A DNA stretch of 17,077 nucleotides from an uncultured Ignavibacteriota bacterium (GCA_937915485.1 CALGII010000040.1:1-17077), one strand, 5' to 3'; shown: positions 1 through 7,198, counted from the first letter of the stretch. Translations and numbers: made by a program. The notes: generated by a model from the letters alone, not told the origin.

Positions 1-118
1 TGACTTTTTGTTCCGCAACATATTCCTGTTCGCCCGCTTTCACGCCGAATATTTTTTCGAATACGGGAACCGAATTTTCAAGTGATTTTACAGCGATGCC
101 TAAATGTTCAAGTTTCAT
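1..118 (-). CDS. mce: Methylmalonyl-CoA epimerase, N-terminal part (runs off left edge)
   Basis: The first 39 codons of a minus-strand gene are visible, starting at the ATG at 118-116. The peptide begins MKLEHLGIAVKSLENSV and continues with VFEKIFGVKAGEQEYV and then AEQKV. This is the usual N-terminus of methylmalonyl-CoA epimerase, a vicinal-oxygen-chelate (VOC) enzyme. It interconverts the (R) and (S) forms of methylmalonyl-CoA between propionyl-CoA carboxylase and the B12-dependent mutase. His5 in the HLGIAV strand is where the family places its first metal ligand. The rest of the enzyme lies beyond the window. Another VOC protein such as a glyoxalase is possible, but the EHLGIAV and VAEQKV pair favours the epimerase. 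The gene diverges from the phosphate-uptake genes. Confidence 0.8.
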   Translation of the reverse strand, partial: MKLEHLGIAVKSLENSVPVFEKIFGVKAGEQEYVAEQKV

Positions 119-386
119 TTGAGTTTTTTTAGTTAGTCCTTTAAAATACAAATAATGGGCGAGGCATAAAATTCAAATTTTTGTCGGCGAAAACCGCGAT
201 TAAGCGGACAAAAGAATTTTTCGCAGTCCGTTTTCAATTGATTGTTTTCTAATTTATTGTTTTTTTTGCATGAACGTCTTTATAATTTATTGATGATTTC
301 ACTAAAATTTCTTTACACAGCCCGAAACACCGACCCGTTTACACCGCATTCGAAAAATTATTTTGAATCATTAAATCACATACACC
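119..386. other. Divergent intergenic region between epimerase and DUF47 genes
   Basis: This AT-rich gap of 268 bases separates two divergently transcribed genes, so it should hold promoters for both. I see one convincing sigma70-like promoter pointing right (257-286, listed separately). There is also a small dyad: TTTTGTC at 179-185 and GACAAAA at 207-213, enclosing a shorter CCGC/GCGG pair (194-197 and 204-207). The dyad could be an operator or a weak hairpin; nothing in the sequence decides which. No coding potential is evident. Confidence 0.5.
257..286 (+). promoter_or_regulatory. Sigma70-like promoter for the DUF47-pit gene run
   Basis: A TTGTTT -35 element (257-262) is followed by an 18-bp spacer and a perfect TATAAT -10 element (281-286). 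Transcription would start near 293, leaving a leader of about 94 bases before the ATG at 387. The surroundings are very AT-rich, so chance matches are likely. The lineage may also use the Bacteroidetes-type -33/-7 promoter, which I do not see here. Confidence 0.4.
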
Positions 387-1007
387 ATGTTTAAATCCTT
401 CATGCCGAAGCAGCCGAAGTTTTTCGAAATGCTTGCTACGCTTACAGAGGAAGCGCACAACGCGGCAAAGATACTGAACGATATCGTGCACAATATTGAG
501 AACCTGGACGAATACGCCTCCGAAATCCACGTCATAGAAAATAAGTGCGACGAAATAACACATAAAATCGCAAACGAACTTAACGAAACTTTCGTAACCC
601 CCATAGACAGGGAAGACATTTTCGCGATAATGAACGCGCTGGACGACGTAACAGACGGCGTCGACAGAATAGCGTCAAAAATGAAATTGTACAAAATAAG
701 AAAGCCGCTGAAATTCGGTCCTCAGTTAGCGGGAATCCTTTTCAGGCAGACGGAACTGCTGAACGAGGTTGTTAGAAGCATGCAGGGCGACTACAAGCAA
801 ACTCTCGAAAAACTGGTTATAATCAGAAATCTCGAAACCGAAGGAGATTCGGTTTTCAGGGACGCGATAACATATCTTTTTGAAAACGAAAAAGACGCCA
901 TCGAGGTAATCAAAAGAAAGGAAATTCTCGAGAATTTCGAAAAGGCGGTTGACAAGTGCCAGACGGCTACGATTGCAATCGAAGGAGCATTGATAAAGAA
1001 CATATGA
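387..1007 (+). CDS. DUF47 (PhoU-like) protein, Pit accessory protein
   Basis: This 206-residue protein belongs to the DUF47/PhoU-like family (YkaA/TIGR00153 type), whose genes usually lie directly before pit phosphate transporter genes. The family forms all-helical bundles related to PhoU and is thought to control phosphate transport. The length is typical. The chain is strongly helical, with the expected segments: FFEMLATLTEEAHNAAKIL near the start, then VIENKCDEITHKIANEL (about residues 49-65), then TPIDREDIFAIMNALDDVTD (71-90), the last being the most characteristic. Cytoplasmic, with no signal peptide. Its TGA stop at 1005-1007 overlaps the ATG of pit at 1004, which suggests coupled translation and a shared role in phosphate uptake. 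Confidence 0.9.
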   Translation: MFKSFMPKQPKFFEMLATLTEEAHNAAKILNDIVHNIENLDEYASEIHVIENKCDEITHKIANELNETFVTPIDREDIFAIMNALDDVTDGVDRIASKMKLYKIRKPLKFGPQLAGILFRQTELLNEVVRSMQGDYKQTLEKLVIIRNLETEGDSVFRDAITYLFENEKDAIEVIKRKEILENFEKAVDKCQTATIAIEGALIKNI

Positions 1008-1996
1008 ACATGCTTGAAATAGTTCTGATTGTGATTTTCATCGCTCTCGTTTTTGACTTCCTGAACGGGTTTCACGATTCGGCGAATTCAATCGCGACGA
1101 TCGTATCGACACAGGTTCTGACTCCACAAAAAGCCGTGCTCTTCGCGGCTTTTTTTAATTTCATTGCGGCATTCACTTTCGACGTAGCAGTCGCGAAGAC
1201 AATAGGGAACGGTCTCGTGCACATTTCGGACATTGACGTATGGGTGCTGACCGCGGGACTTCTCGGCGCGATTTTCTGGAATCTGTTAACCTGGTATTTC
1301 GGTATTCCGGTGAGTTCGTCGCACGCGCTTATAGGCGGCTACGGCGGCGCCGCTGTGATGAAACTCGGATGGGGAGTATTGATTCTTCCCGCGTGGATAA
1401 AAGTAGTCGTGTTCATAGTTGTCGCTCCGCTTCTTGGACTTGTGATTGGTTATTTCAATATGGTCGTGACAACCTGGATAGTGAGAAACAAGAAACCCCG
1501 CAAGGTGGACAAGGCGTTCAGAAAACTTCAACTTGTATCCGCGGGCTTCTATAGTTTCGGGCACGGCACTAACGACGCCCAGAAGACGATGGGCATCATA
1601 GCGGGTGTTCTCTTTTCCGCGAAGTTCATAGATTCGTTCTACGTTCCGTTCTATGTTGTTATTTTGTGCCACGCGGCTATCGCGCTCGGCACCATGTACG
1701 GCGGCTGGAGAATCGTCAAAACAATGGGAATGAAAATAACAAAACTAAAACCCATCGGCGGATTCTGCGCCGAATTCGCGGGCGCCACGACGCTTCTCGG
1801 AACGGCTCTTCTCGGCATTCCGGTAAGCACGACGCAGACAATCACGGGCGCAATCGTGGGCGTAGGCAGCACGCAAAGGCTTTCCGCCGTAAGATGGGGC
1901 GTGGCGGGAAAGATAGTCTGGGCATGGGTTCTGACAATTCCGCTTTCTATGATTTCAGGCGCGCTGTTTTACTGGATAATTTCCCTTTTCCTCTGA
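1004..1996 (+). CDS. pit: Inorganic phosphate transporter, Pit family
   Basis: This is a 330-residue integral membrane protein that takes up inorganic phosphate, in characterised members as a metal-phosphate complex driven by the proton gradient. Both inverted halves of the Pit fold show their signatures. The first half has GFHDSANSIAT (residues 22-32) and GIPVSSSHALIGG (100-112). The second has GHGTNDAQKTMG (186-197) and GIPVSTTQTITGA (271-283). About ten hydrophobic segments can be seen, and the length suits the short bacterial Pit form. I start at the ATG at 1004, which overlaps the stop of the DUF47 gene. The ATG at 1010 is also possible. The in-frame ATG at 956 lies inside the upstream gene and would add 16 polar residues before the first membrane segment. 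Confidence 0.95.
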   Translation: MNMLEIVLIVIFIALVFDFLNGFHDSANSIATIVSTQVLTPQKAVLFAAFFNFIAAFTFDVAVAKTIGNGLVHISDIDVWVLTAGLLGAIFWNLLTWYFGIPVSSSHALIGGYGGAAVMKLGWGVLILPAWIKVVVFIVVAPLLGLVIGYFNMVVTTWIVRNKKPRKVDKAFRKLQLVSAGFYSFGHGTNDAQKTMGIIAGVLFSAKFIDSFYVPFYVVILCHAAIALGTMYGGWRIVKTMGMKITKLKPIGGFCAEFAGATTLLGTALLGIPVSTTQTITGAIVGVGSTQRLSAVRWGVAGKIVWAWVLTIPLSMISGALFYWIISLFL

Positions 1997-2014
1997 TTTA
2001 TTATTTATGATTTT

Positions 2015-2851
2015 ATGATTAGCCGAAACGTCATTATTACGGGCGCGACATCGGGTGTCGGAAAGGCTCTGGCGCTCAGGGTCGCACAAAGAAAAGCGAA
2101 ACTCATAATGTTTTGCAGGGACAAAACCAAAGCCGAAAGCACAAGAAACGAATTAATCCAAAAATCACACAACGAAGACATACACATCATCATAGCGGAC
2201 CTTTCGTCTATGGAATCCGTGAAAGAGGCTGCCGCAAGAATTAAAAGAACATTTCCCGAACTGTACATGCTCGTGAACAACGCGGGCTGCTCCGTGATAA
2301 AGCGGACAATCACGGAAGAGGGCATCGAGAAAACATTCGCCTCGAATTATCTGGGGCATTACGTACTCACGATGCTTCTCGTTGACTTTATGAAGGTATC
2401 GGCTCCCTCAAGAATAATTAATGTCGCCTCTCAGGCGCATACGAAAATTGACTTTGACAATCTTTCGGGAGAAAAAAAATATAACTACTTCACGGCATAC
2501 AAATACTCGAAAGCGGCAAACATACTCTTCACGTTCGACCTCGCTGAAAAACTTAAGGACACGGGAATCACGGTCAATTGCGTTCATCCCGGCGTTGTAA
2601 AGTCGAACATATACGACAACATTAAAGGAATAAACAAACTGCTTATTAAATCGATTTGGCCGTTTTTCATCACCCCGGAGAAATCCGCCGAAATTATAAT
2701 GCCCTTGCTTTTGTCGAAAGACTTCAGGAACATAACTGGGAAGTATTTTGTAAAAGGAAAAGCCGTATGTCCGAAAAAAGGTGTTGACAATATTTCGGAC
2801 AGAATGAAACTTAGAGAGTTGAGCGAAAAATTAACCAAAATAAAATTATGA
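2015..2851 (+). CDS. Short-chain dehydrogenase/reductase (retinol dehydrogenase-like SDR)
   Basis: A 278-residue NAD(P)-dependent SDR. All landmarks of the classical family are present: the TGATSGVG nucleotide-binding loop (residues 9-16), Asp62 in ADLSS contacting the adenine, NNAG (88-91), the catalytic Ser139 in NVASQ, the Tyr162-xxx-Lys166 pair in AYKYSK, and HPG (191-193). Arg35 just after the second strand suggests NADP(H) preference. The overall pattern resembles the retinol dehydrogenase/WW-domain oxidoreductase-like group. The substrate cannot be read from sequence. It follows pit by 18 bases, and its TGA (2849-2851) overlaps the ATG of the next gene (2848), so it is probably co-transcribed. 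No signal peptide, so cytoplasmic. Confidence 0.88.
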   Translation: MISRNVIITGATSGVGKALALRVAQRKAKLIMFCRDKTKAESTRNELIQKSHNEDIHIIIADLSSMESVKEAAARIKRTFPELYMLVNNAGCSVIKRTITEEGIEKTFASNYLGHYVLTMLLVDFMKVSAPSRIINVASQAHTKIDFDNLSGEKKYNYFTAYKYSKAANILFTFDLAEKLKDTGITVNCVHPGVVKSNIYDNIKGINKLLIKSIWPFFITPEKSAEIIMPLLLSKDFRNITGKYFVKGKAVCPKKGVDNISDRMKLRELSEKLTKIKL

Positions 2852-3273
2852 AAACACTAAAATTACTCGCAATAGTTCTGACCGCGCTTATCATGGCGGG
2901 GTGTTCCGCTCAAAAACCAACCGATACGACAAGCAGCAAGATGCTTATAAACGATATCTGGGCGCTTACTAAAATAAACAATACCGACATCGTTAAAGTC
3001 ACGGGAAAAACCCAGCCGATGATTGAGATTCACTTAAACGGCAACCGCTTTCTCGGAAACACGGGATGCAACGAGATGAGCGGCACGGTAGTAGTAGGCG
3101 ACAAGTCGATTAAATTCTCGGACATAACACAGACGAAAATGTTCTGCGACGACTCTCCCGAGATTGAATTCCTTAACGGCCTGAAAAAAGCCGATATGTG
3201 GGAAATCAGCAAACTCACGCTTTACCTGAAATCGGGAAATGACGTTGTTCTCACTTTTAAAAAAGTAGATTAA
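2848..3273 (+). CDS. META/HslJ domain lipoprotein
   Basis: A 141-residue exported lipoprotein. The signal peptide ends in a lipobox (LIMAGC, Cys19 as the lipidated residue). The rest is one META domain of the kind found in HslJ and heat-shock or stress-linked outer-membrane lipoproteins: a Trp-containing first strand (DIWALTKIN), then NRFLGNTGCNEMSG (residues 66-79), a Thr-Lys-Met-Phe-Cys motif ending at Cys100, and an EFLNGL helix. Cys74 and Cys100 occupy the usual family positions and may pair. HslJ is linked to novobiocin tolerance in E. coli; no specific role can be assigned here. Its start overlaps the stop of the SDR gene. Confidence 0.88.
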   Translation: MKTLKLLAIVLTALIMAGCSAQKPTDTTSSKMLINDIWALTKINNTDIVKVTGKTQPMIEIHLNGNRFLGNTGCNEMSGTVVVGDKSIKFSDITQTKMFCDDSPEIEFLNGLKKADMWEISKLTLYLKSGNDVVLTFKKVD

Positions 3274-3308
3274 AACTTATTTTGTTCATTTAAAGCAAAA
3301 ACCAATAA

Positions 3309-3653
3309 ATGGACATAACAGGAAAGATTCACGAAATATTCCCGGTTCAGACTATAAAGAGCAGTTTCACGAAAAGAGAATTCATTTTGCTGGACGACAC
3401 GAATGACCAGTTTCCGCAGTATATAAAATTTGAACTCGTTCAGGATAAATGCTCGCTGATGGATGATTATAAACCGGGAGATGAGATAAAGGTTTATTTT
3501 AATCTTCGCGGACGCGAATGGATTAATCCCAAGGGCGAAAAAGTTTATTTCAATTCTCTCAGCGCGTGGAAGATTGAACCCGCAAACACAGGCGCGCAGC
3601 GCGATTCGGCGCCCCCTGATTTTTCTCCCGCGGATGACGATATGCCTTTTTAA
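3309..3653 (+). CDS. DUF3127 protein, OB-fold-like, with SSB-type acidic tail
   Basis: This 114-residue protein matches the DUF3127 pattern common in Bacteroidota: an N-terminal strand MDITGKIHEIFPVQTI, then KREFILLDD, then QYIKFELVQDKCSLMDDY, and a strongly conserved YFNLRGREWINPKGEKVYFN block (about residues 64-83). The family looks like a small OB fold. After a Pro/Ala-rich linker the chain ends in ADDDMPF. That is nearly the DDDIPF tip with which bacterial single-stranded DNA-binding protein (SSB) recruits repair and replication proteins. A role in single-strand DNA binding or partner recruitment is inference. It sits 35 bases after the META gene as the last gene of the plus-strand run. 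Confidence 0.85.
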   Translation: MDITGKIHEIFPVQTIKSSFTKREFILLDDTNDQFPQYIKFELVQDKCSLMDDYKPGDEIKVYFNLRGREWINPKGEKVYFNSLSAWKIEPANTGAQRDSAPPDFSPADDDMPF

Positions 3654-3705
3654 CAATTAGCAATTAGTAATTAGTAATTAATAATTAGAAACTAATAGTA
3701 TCTGT

Positions 3706-3762
3706 CAAATAGTATATGATCGGTAGTATATGATTGGTAGTATGTGCCAAATAGTATATGCT
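3706..3762. repeat. Short direct repeats (TAGTATATGAT type) in the dyad loop
   Basis: Between the two AT-rich arms lie four copies of a degenerate unit: TAGTATATGAT at 3710-3720 and 3724-3734, TAGTATGTG at 3738-3746, and TAGTATATGCT at 3752-3762. The 13-mer CAAATAGTATATG occurs exactly at 3706-3718 and 3748-3760. Spacing of the units is about 14 bases. The units are too short and irregular for CRISPR. They may be protein-binding sites or the result of replication slippage. Confidence 0.65.
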
Positions 3763-3832
3763 TAGTCGATTTAATGCAAATTATAATTACTAATTACTAA
3801 TTACTAATTGATAATTACTAATTGAAGAGGCA

Positions 3833-3848
3833 CCCCCTCCAAAGGGGG
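3833..3848. terminator. GC-rich hairpin, possible bidirectional terminator
   Basis: CCCCCT (3833-3838) and AGGGGG (3843-3848) form a 6-bp GC-rich stem with a CCAA loop, the only GC-rich patch in an otherwise AT-rich intergenic dyad. It lies about 50 bases beyond the stop of the minus-strand hydrolase gene and 180 bases beyond that of the DUF3127 gene. No clear T-tract follows on either strand, so factor-independent termination is uncertain. It could instead be a remnant of a repeat element. Confidence 0.35.
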
Positions 3849-3897
3849 ATAAATTCTAACTACTAATTACTAATTGTTAACTGCTAATTGTTAACCG

Positions 3898-4872
3898 TTA
3901 ATTGAAAACAATCTGTTCTCCCACACCGAGAACTTTCACTCGTCCTCTCAAATCTGAAAATCCTTTTTCAGGGTCTTCGAGAATCTGAATCATTATGTCC
4001 ATCGGGCGGTTGGGGTCGGACATATATCTTGCGGCTCCGTAATGAACGGGTATCATATATTTCGCTTTTACGTCCTGAAATAATTTAAGCGTTTCGAAAG
4101 AAGTCGTGTGATGCCAGAAACTTGATGAATCACAGTTCCTGCACGGTCCGACCGGTATTATTGCGAGGTCTATATTGAAGGTGTCGCCGATTTTCTTGAA
4201 GGCATCGCTGCGGTAACCCGTGTCTCCCGCATAGTAAACCACGGCATCTTTATATTCGAGCACGTAACCTGTCGCGCCCTGCTCCAGCCAACCATAAACA
4301 TCAATCGCGTAACGTCCGCCCGAATGCAGGGCAAAAACCGGAGTAACTTTCATACCGTCAATCAAAACGCTTTTACCGACAAAATCGCCGTGCTGCGAAT
4401 CGTAATTTTCGAGCCGAATCATTTCAAGGTCGAAACCCGGCATGTAATTCTCAACCCCCTCGGGAAAAACAAGTTTGGCTTTTGGAAACCTGCCGGCGAA
4501 ATAATCTATTGTCGAAAAACTGAGGTGGTCCATATGCGGATGCGAAATAAAAATGTAATCGAGTTTGCCGAGTTTTTCCGGGTCAAGCCCGGGCTCGTAT
4601 TGTCTCATCAGCAGCCCTCCAAACCTCTTGTTGAAAAACGGATCGAAAAATAAAACCTTATCATACATCTGAACGAGAGTGGTCGAATGTCCGACCCACA
4701 GCGCCGAAATTTTTACACTGTCCTTGACGGGATTGTCAACCTTGGCAACCTTGACTGGGTTTGAGGAAATGCTGTCGCCGACGTTATTCAGCATAATGTT
4801 GAGATAACCGCAGGAACTGAAAAGAACCGCGAAAAGAATATACAAAATTATTTTTATTGTTTTAAATGCCAT
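3898..4872 (-). CDS. Metallo-beta-lactamase-fold lipoprotein, NAPE-PLD/UlaG-like hydrolase
   Basis: A 324-residue exported metallohydrolase. A Lys-containing N-terminus and hydrophobic stretch end in a lipobox-like FSSC (Cys21), so it is probably a lipoprotein. The catalytic domain starts with WVGHSTTLVQ and DKVLFFDPFF. It has the dinuclear-zinc motif SHPHMDH (ligands His111, His113, Asp115, His116), His183 in ALHSGGRY, Asp217 in AGDTGY and His277 in VPVHYGAAR. This arrangement resembles the NAPE-hydrolysing phospholipase D and UlaG lactonase branch of the superfamily. The substrate, perhaps a lipid or a sugar lactone, cannot be settled. I use the ATG at 4872, whose A is also the last base of the upstream gene's TGA. 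A TTG one codon earlier would add one residue. Confidence 0.88.
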   Translation of the reverse strand: MAFKTIKIILYILFAVLFSSCGYLNIMLNNVGDSISSNPVKVAKVDNPVKDSVKISALWVGHSTTLVQMYDKVLFFDPFFNKRFGGLLMRQYEPGLDPEKLGKLDYIFISHPHMDHLSFSTIDYFAGRFPKAKLVFPEGVENYMPGFDLEMIRLENYDSQHGDFVGKSVLIDGMKVTPVFALHSGGRYAIDVYGWLEQGATGYVLEYKDAVVYYAGDTGYRSDAFKKIGDTFNIDLAIIPVGPCRNCDSSSFWHHTTSFETLKLFQDVKAKYMIPVHYGAARYMSDPNRPMDIMIQILEDPEKGFSDLRGRVKVLGVGEQIVFN

Positions 4873-5465
4873 CAATAATATTTGAAATAAAATGAAGCCG
4901 AATAGAGATTGTTCGCGTTAAAGTTTTTTGTGAACTGCAAACCGAAAAGTCCGCCAATGAAATATACGCCCGCCTCAACTCCGGCGTATCCGTTATCTCC
5001 CGAAACAGAGTTCTTTCTGAATGTGTATTTTCCTCCAAGCGAAACCGCGATGTTCTCTCCCATTTCCTGAACCGGAATAATCACCCGCGCTCCGGTATTA
5101 AGCCCGATCCGGTCGAACCCCGAATATTTAAAAGAGGACGTAACAACTTCGGGCTGAATGAACAATTCCGCCGAACCTGTGAACCGCCTGACGGGATTAA
5201 TCATGAAGAACTGCACGGGACTCACGTACTTGTTCGCCCTGAATGAAATATTCAAAGGCGTTATCTGCCATTTCAACGAAAACTGAACACGCGCGTTGTC
5301 GTCGTTCGCGTCGCTTATAATTCCGGGCGACGGAATAGCCTGAAGAAGCAGCCACGTTGAGTATTTCGTGAACGGCTTGCTGCGCGTGTCTTTCACCTGA
5401 GAGTAAGAAACGCCGGAATACAGGAACACGACACAAAAAAATATTTTTACAATCCCGTTTATCAA
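4872..5465 (-). CDS. Small outer-membrane beta-barrel protein, unknown function
   Basis: A 197-residue exported protein I do not recognise. Residues 1-22 form a signal peptide ending at SYSQ. The rest alternates polar and hydrophobic residues in short strands, for example SAELFIQPEVVTSSFKYSGF and GLFGLQFTKNF, and ends in aromatic residues (FYFKYY). This is typical of an outer-membrane barrel of about eight strands. The start is a TTG at 5465; an in-frame stop lies immediately before it, so the reading frame cannot extend further. An ATA follows as the second codon. Its TGA shares a base with the ATG of the hydrolase lipoprotein gene, so the two are probably made together. Confidence 0.75.
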   Translation of the reverse strand: MINGIVKIFFCVVFLYSGVSYSQVKDTRSKPFTKYSTWLLLQAIPSPGIISDANDDNARVQFSLKWQITPLNISFRANKYVSPVQFFMINPVRRFTGSAELFIQPEVVTSSFKYSGFDRIGLNTGARVIIPVQEMGENIAVSLGGKYTFRKNSVSGDNGYAGVEAGVYFIGGLFGLQFTKNFNANNLYSASFYFKYY

Positions 5466-5523
5466 TTATAAAAAGCGCTGATTTTTAATTTATACATGAA
5501 ACAACATTGCCGCAATAAAGATT

Positions 5524-6837
5524 TTATTTGAACAACACGAACATATCGATAAAATTAAAGGTCATCGATTCATAATTTTTAAAATAATCCTGTCCGAGAT
5601 TTCCGTGAAAGTATTTATCCTTGTTCTTCGACAATTCCGAAAGCAGCGACACTTTTTTTATTGTCCCGTTTTTACCGTTCACACCGAGAACAATCTCTGG
5701 AATGTAATATCCCTTTACGGTTTCGATTCCTCCCGCTCCCCCGAGATTAATGTCCACCTGCTCGAGTATTCCTTCTATTTCTTTTCTGTATTTTTCAAAA
5801 TAAGGTCTGTAAAGTATTGTTGACATCGCTCCCGAATCAAACGTGAACCTCAATGTGTCCGCGCCGCGAAACGCCTGTATGACGGGCGTAAATCCGTGAA
5901 AAGCGAGATTCTGCACGGGTCTTTTTGAAGGTAAAGCGGGTATGGTAAGCAGGTTGTCTTTATTCACCGTTATTTCTCCGAAACTTCTTATAATCGGATT
6001 TCCGATGATTCCGTAAATTTTGTAAAAACCAAAACTCAAAGCCTCATCCGGAAGCACGAGAAACACTACATTGTTCACCTTTACTCCGCCTGTTTTAAGA
6101 ACAGGGCAGACTGCAACTTTCGAGTCTACCTTTTTACCCGTTATCGTTCCGACTTTAAGTTTCGTATCGATAAGTTTTAATCCGAGTTTTTGGGCGACGG
6201 ATTCAACTATGACTGAAAAGTTCGCTCCCGTGTCAAAAATAAATTTGAACTCGAGTTCGTTGATTGAAACGGGTATATTCCAGAGATTGGCGATGTCGCG
6301 CTCCATCTGAATTGTTACATCTCCGTTTTTTAACATTGTCTGCGGTTTCGCATCGGTAACGGCTGTCCAGAGATTTATGTCGTCGATTAAATCGTCTTTT
6401 TCTTCCTCGTCGAGAAAAGCGGAATAACTTTTGGATACGAGAAGGTCGCACTCAAGGGCGTCTTTGTACTCGAAAAGATTCACGTGGTTGTTCGATTTTG
6501 CCTTGTACAGTTCCGCCTTCAGCGAATCGGCAAGACCTTCGGGATTATCTTTTAGGAGTTTGCCGACAAGCGTGTTGGAGCCCTTGAAATCGCAAAACGC
6601 GTTCCTGCTGAGCGATTCCAGATATTCTTTCTGCCAGCCGGAAGAATATTTGATGTTCGGTATGGCGTCCCGTAGTCCGAAGAAATCACACCCTTTGTAA
6701 AGCCCGAATCCGTAATTAAAATCCTGCGCGTTCAAAGACGGCAGCGCTAAAATCAAGATGGCTGTTAAGAATAAAAATCTTTGCGCCCGCTTATAAACGG
6801 AACCGCCGTCAATGTTTATGTGGAAATTTGTTTTCAT
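5524..6837 (-). CDS. Exported aspartyl protease with two retropepsin-like domains
   Basis: A 437-residue exported protein of the bacterial retropepsin-like clan. A hydrophobic signal segment (FLFLTAILILALPSLNAQ, residues 21-38) follows a 20-residue polar start. Residues 40-180 form a helical region containing several Cys. Two protease-like domains follow. The first has the catalytic motif FDTGANFSVI (Asp202) and a family-type IIGNPIIRSF near 277-286. The second has FDSGAMSTILY (Asp334) and HGNLGQDYF near 411-419. Each Asp-Thr/Ser-Gly-Ala half could supply one catalytic aspartate, giving a pepsin-like pair in one chain. The gene starts 4 bases after the MmcQ-like gene and lies 58 bases before the barrel gene. 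Likely periplasmic or surface-exposed; the substrate is unknown. Confidence 0.87.
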   Translation of the reverse strand: MKTNFHINIDGGSVYKRAQRFLFLTAILILALPSLNAQDFNYGFGLYKGCDFFGLRDAIPNIKYSSGWQKEYLESLSRNAFCDFKGSNTLVGKLLKDNPEGLADSLKAELYKAKSNNHVNLFEYKDALECDLLVSKSYSAFLDEEEKDDLIDDINLWTAVTDAKPQTMLKNGDVTIQMERDIANLWNIPVSINELEFKFIFDTGANFSVIVESVAQKLGLKLIDTKLKVGTITGKKVDSKVAVCPVLKTGGVKVNNVVFLVLPDEALSFGFYKIYGIIGNPIIRSFGEITVNKDNLLTIPALPSKRPVQNLAFHGFTPVIQAFRGADTLRFTFDSGAMSTILYRPYFEKYRKEIEGILEQVDINLGGAGGIETVKGYYIPEIVLGVNGKNGTIKKVSLLSELSKNKDKYFHGNLGQDYFKNYESMTFNFIDMFVLFK

Positions 6838-6841
6838 ATGC

Positions 6842-7198
6842 TTATTTGATAAAATTATATTCTTGTTTCAGTTTTTTCGAAAGGCTTTGAACTATCTGTT
6901 CGTAAGAGTGGTCAATCATTTCATAAATAAGTTTTCTCGGTATTGACCCGTCCATTACGACGGTGTTCCGGTGGGATTTGTTCATGTGAAACCCCGGGGT
7001 TATCGCCTCGTATCTCTCCCTCAGTTCAACAGCCAGTTCGGGTTCGCACTTGAGGCTTAATTCAAACGGCACCTCGAAGTTCATCATAAGAAAAATTTTA
7101 TTCATTACTTTAAACACAAGCACACTGTCGCCGAAGGGCATTCCCTCGGTCGCCGCTTTTTTCGAGAGAGCGTATTCCCTTATCGTTTCAAAATCCAT
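6842..7198 (-). CDS. MmcQ/YjbR family protein
   Basis: A 118-residue cytoplasmic protein with the full MmcQ/YjbR pattern: an N-terminal helix (IREYALSKKAATEGMPFGDS), a KVMNKIFLMM strand pair (about residues 30-39), LSLKCEPELAVELRERYEAI, the signature GFHMNKSHRNTVVMDGSIPR (about 69-88), and a C-terminal helix with a SYEQIVQSL segment. The fold (CyaY-like) is often annotated as DNA-binding on structural grounds, but no cellular role is firmly known. It is the first gene of the minus-strand run and diverges from the PNGase-like gene. If it binds DNA, it could act on the dyad at 7225-7246; that is speculation. Confidence 0.9.
   Translation of the reverse strand: MDFETIREYALSKKAATEGMPFGDSVLVFKVMNKIFLMMNFEVPFELSLKCEPELAVELRERYEAITPGFHMNKSHRNTVVMDGSIPRKLIYEMIDHSYEQIVQSLSKKLKQEYNFIK

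Larger units (their letters stand above)
3651..3897. repeat. AT-rich nested dyad of heptad repeats between convergent genes
   Basis: The whole gap between two convergent stop codons is built from short AT-rich repeats. The left arm carries AATTAGTAATTAGTAATTA (3662-3680). Its exact reverse complement lies on the right at 3784-3802 and again at 3791-3809, as a tandem TAATTAC heptad array. The outermost left sequence TAACAATTAG (3651-3660), which includes the TAA stop of the DUF3127 gene, is the reverse complement of CTAATTGTTA at 3870-3879 and 3884-3893. The right edge abuts the stop of the hydrolase gene at 3898. Transcripts from either side could fold into long AU-rich stems. It may be a non-autonomous mobile element, a bidirectional terminator or slippage-driven expansion. 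Confidence 0.75.

Noticed and set aside
266..286. Alternative -35 TTGCAT (266-271) paired with TATAAT (281-286)
   Set aside because: The spacer would be only 9 bases. TTGTTT at 257-262 gives an acceptable 18-base spacer.
956..1003. Upstream in-frame ATG for pit
   Set aside because: It lies inside the DUF47 gene and adds 16 polar residues before the first membrane segment. The ATG at 1004, overlapping the upstream stop, is the better start.
3651..3897. CRISPR array in the repeat-rich intergenic region
   Set aside because: Repeat units are only 7-14 bases, AT-rich and degenerate, with no uniform spacers and no cas genes nearby.
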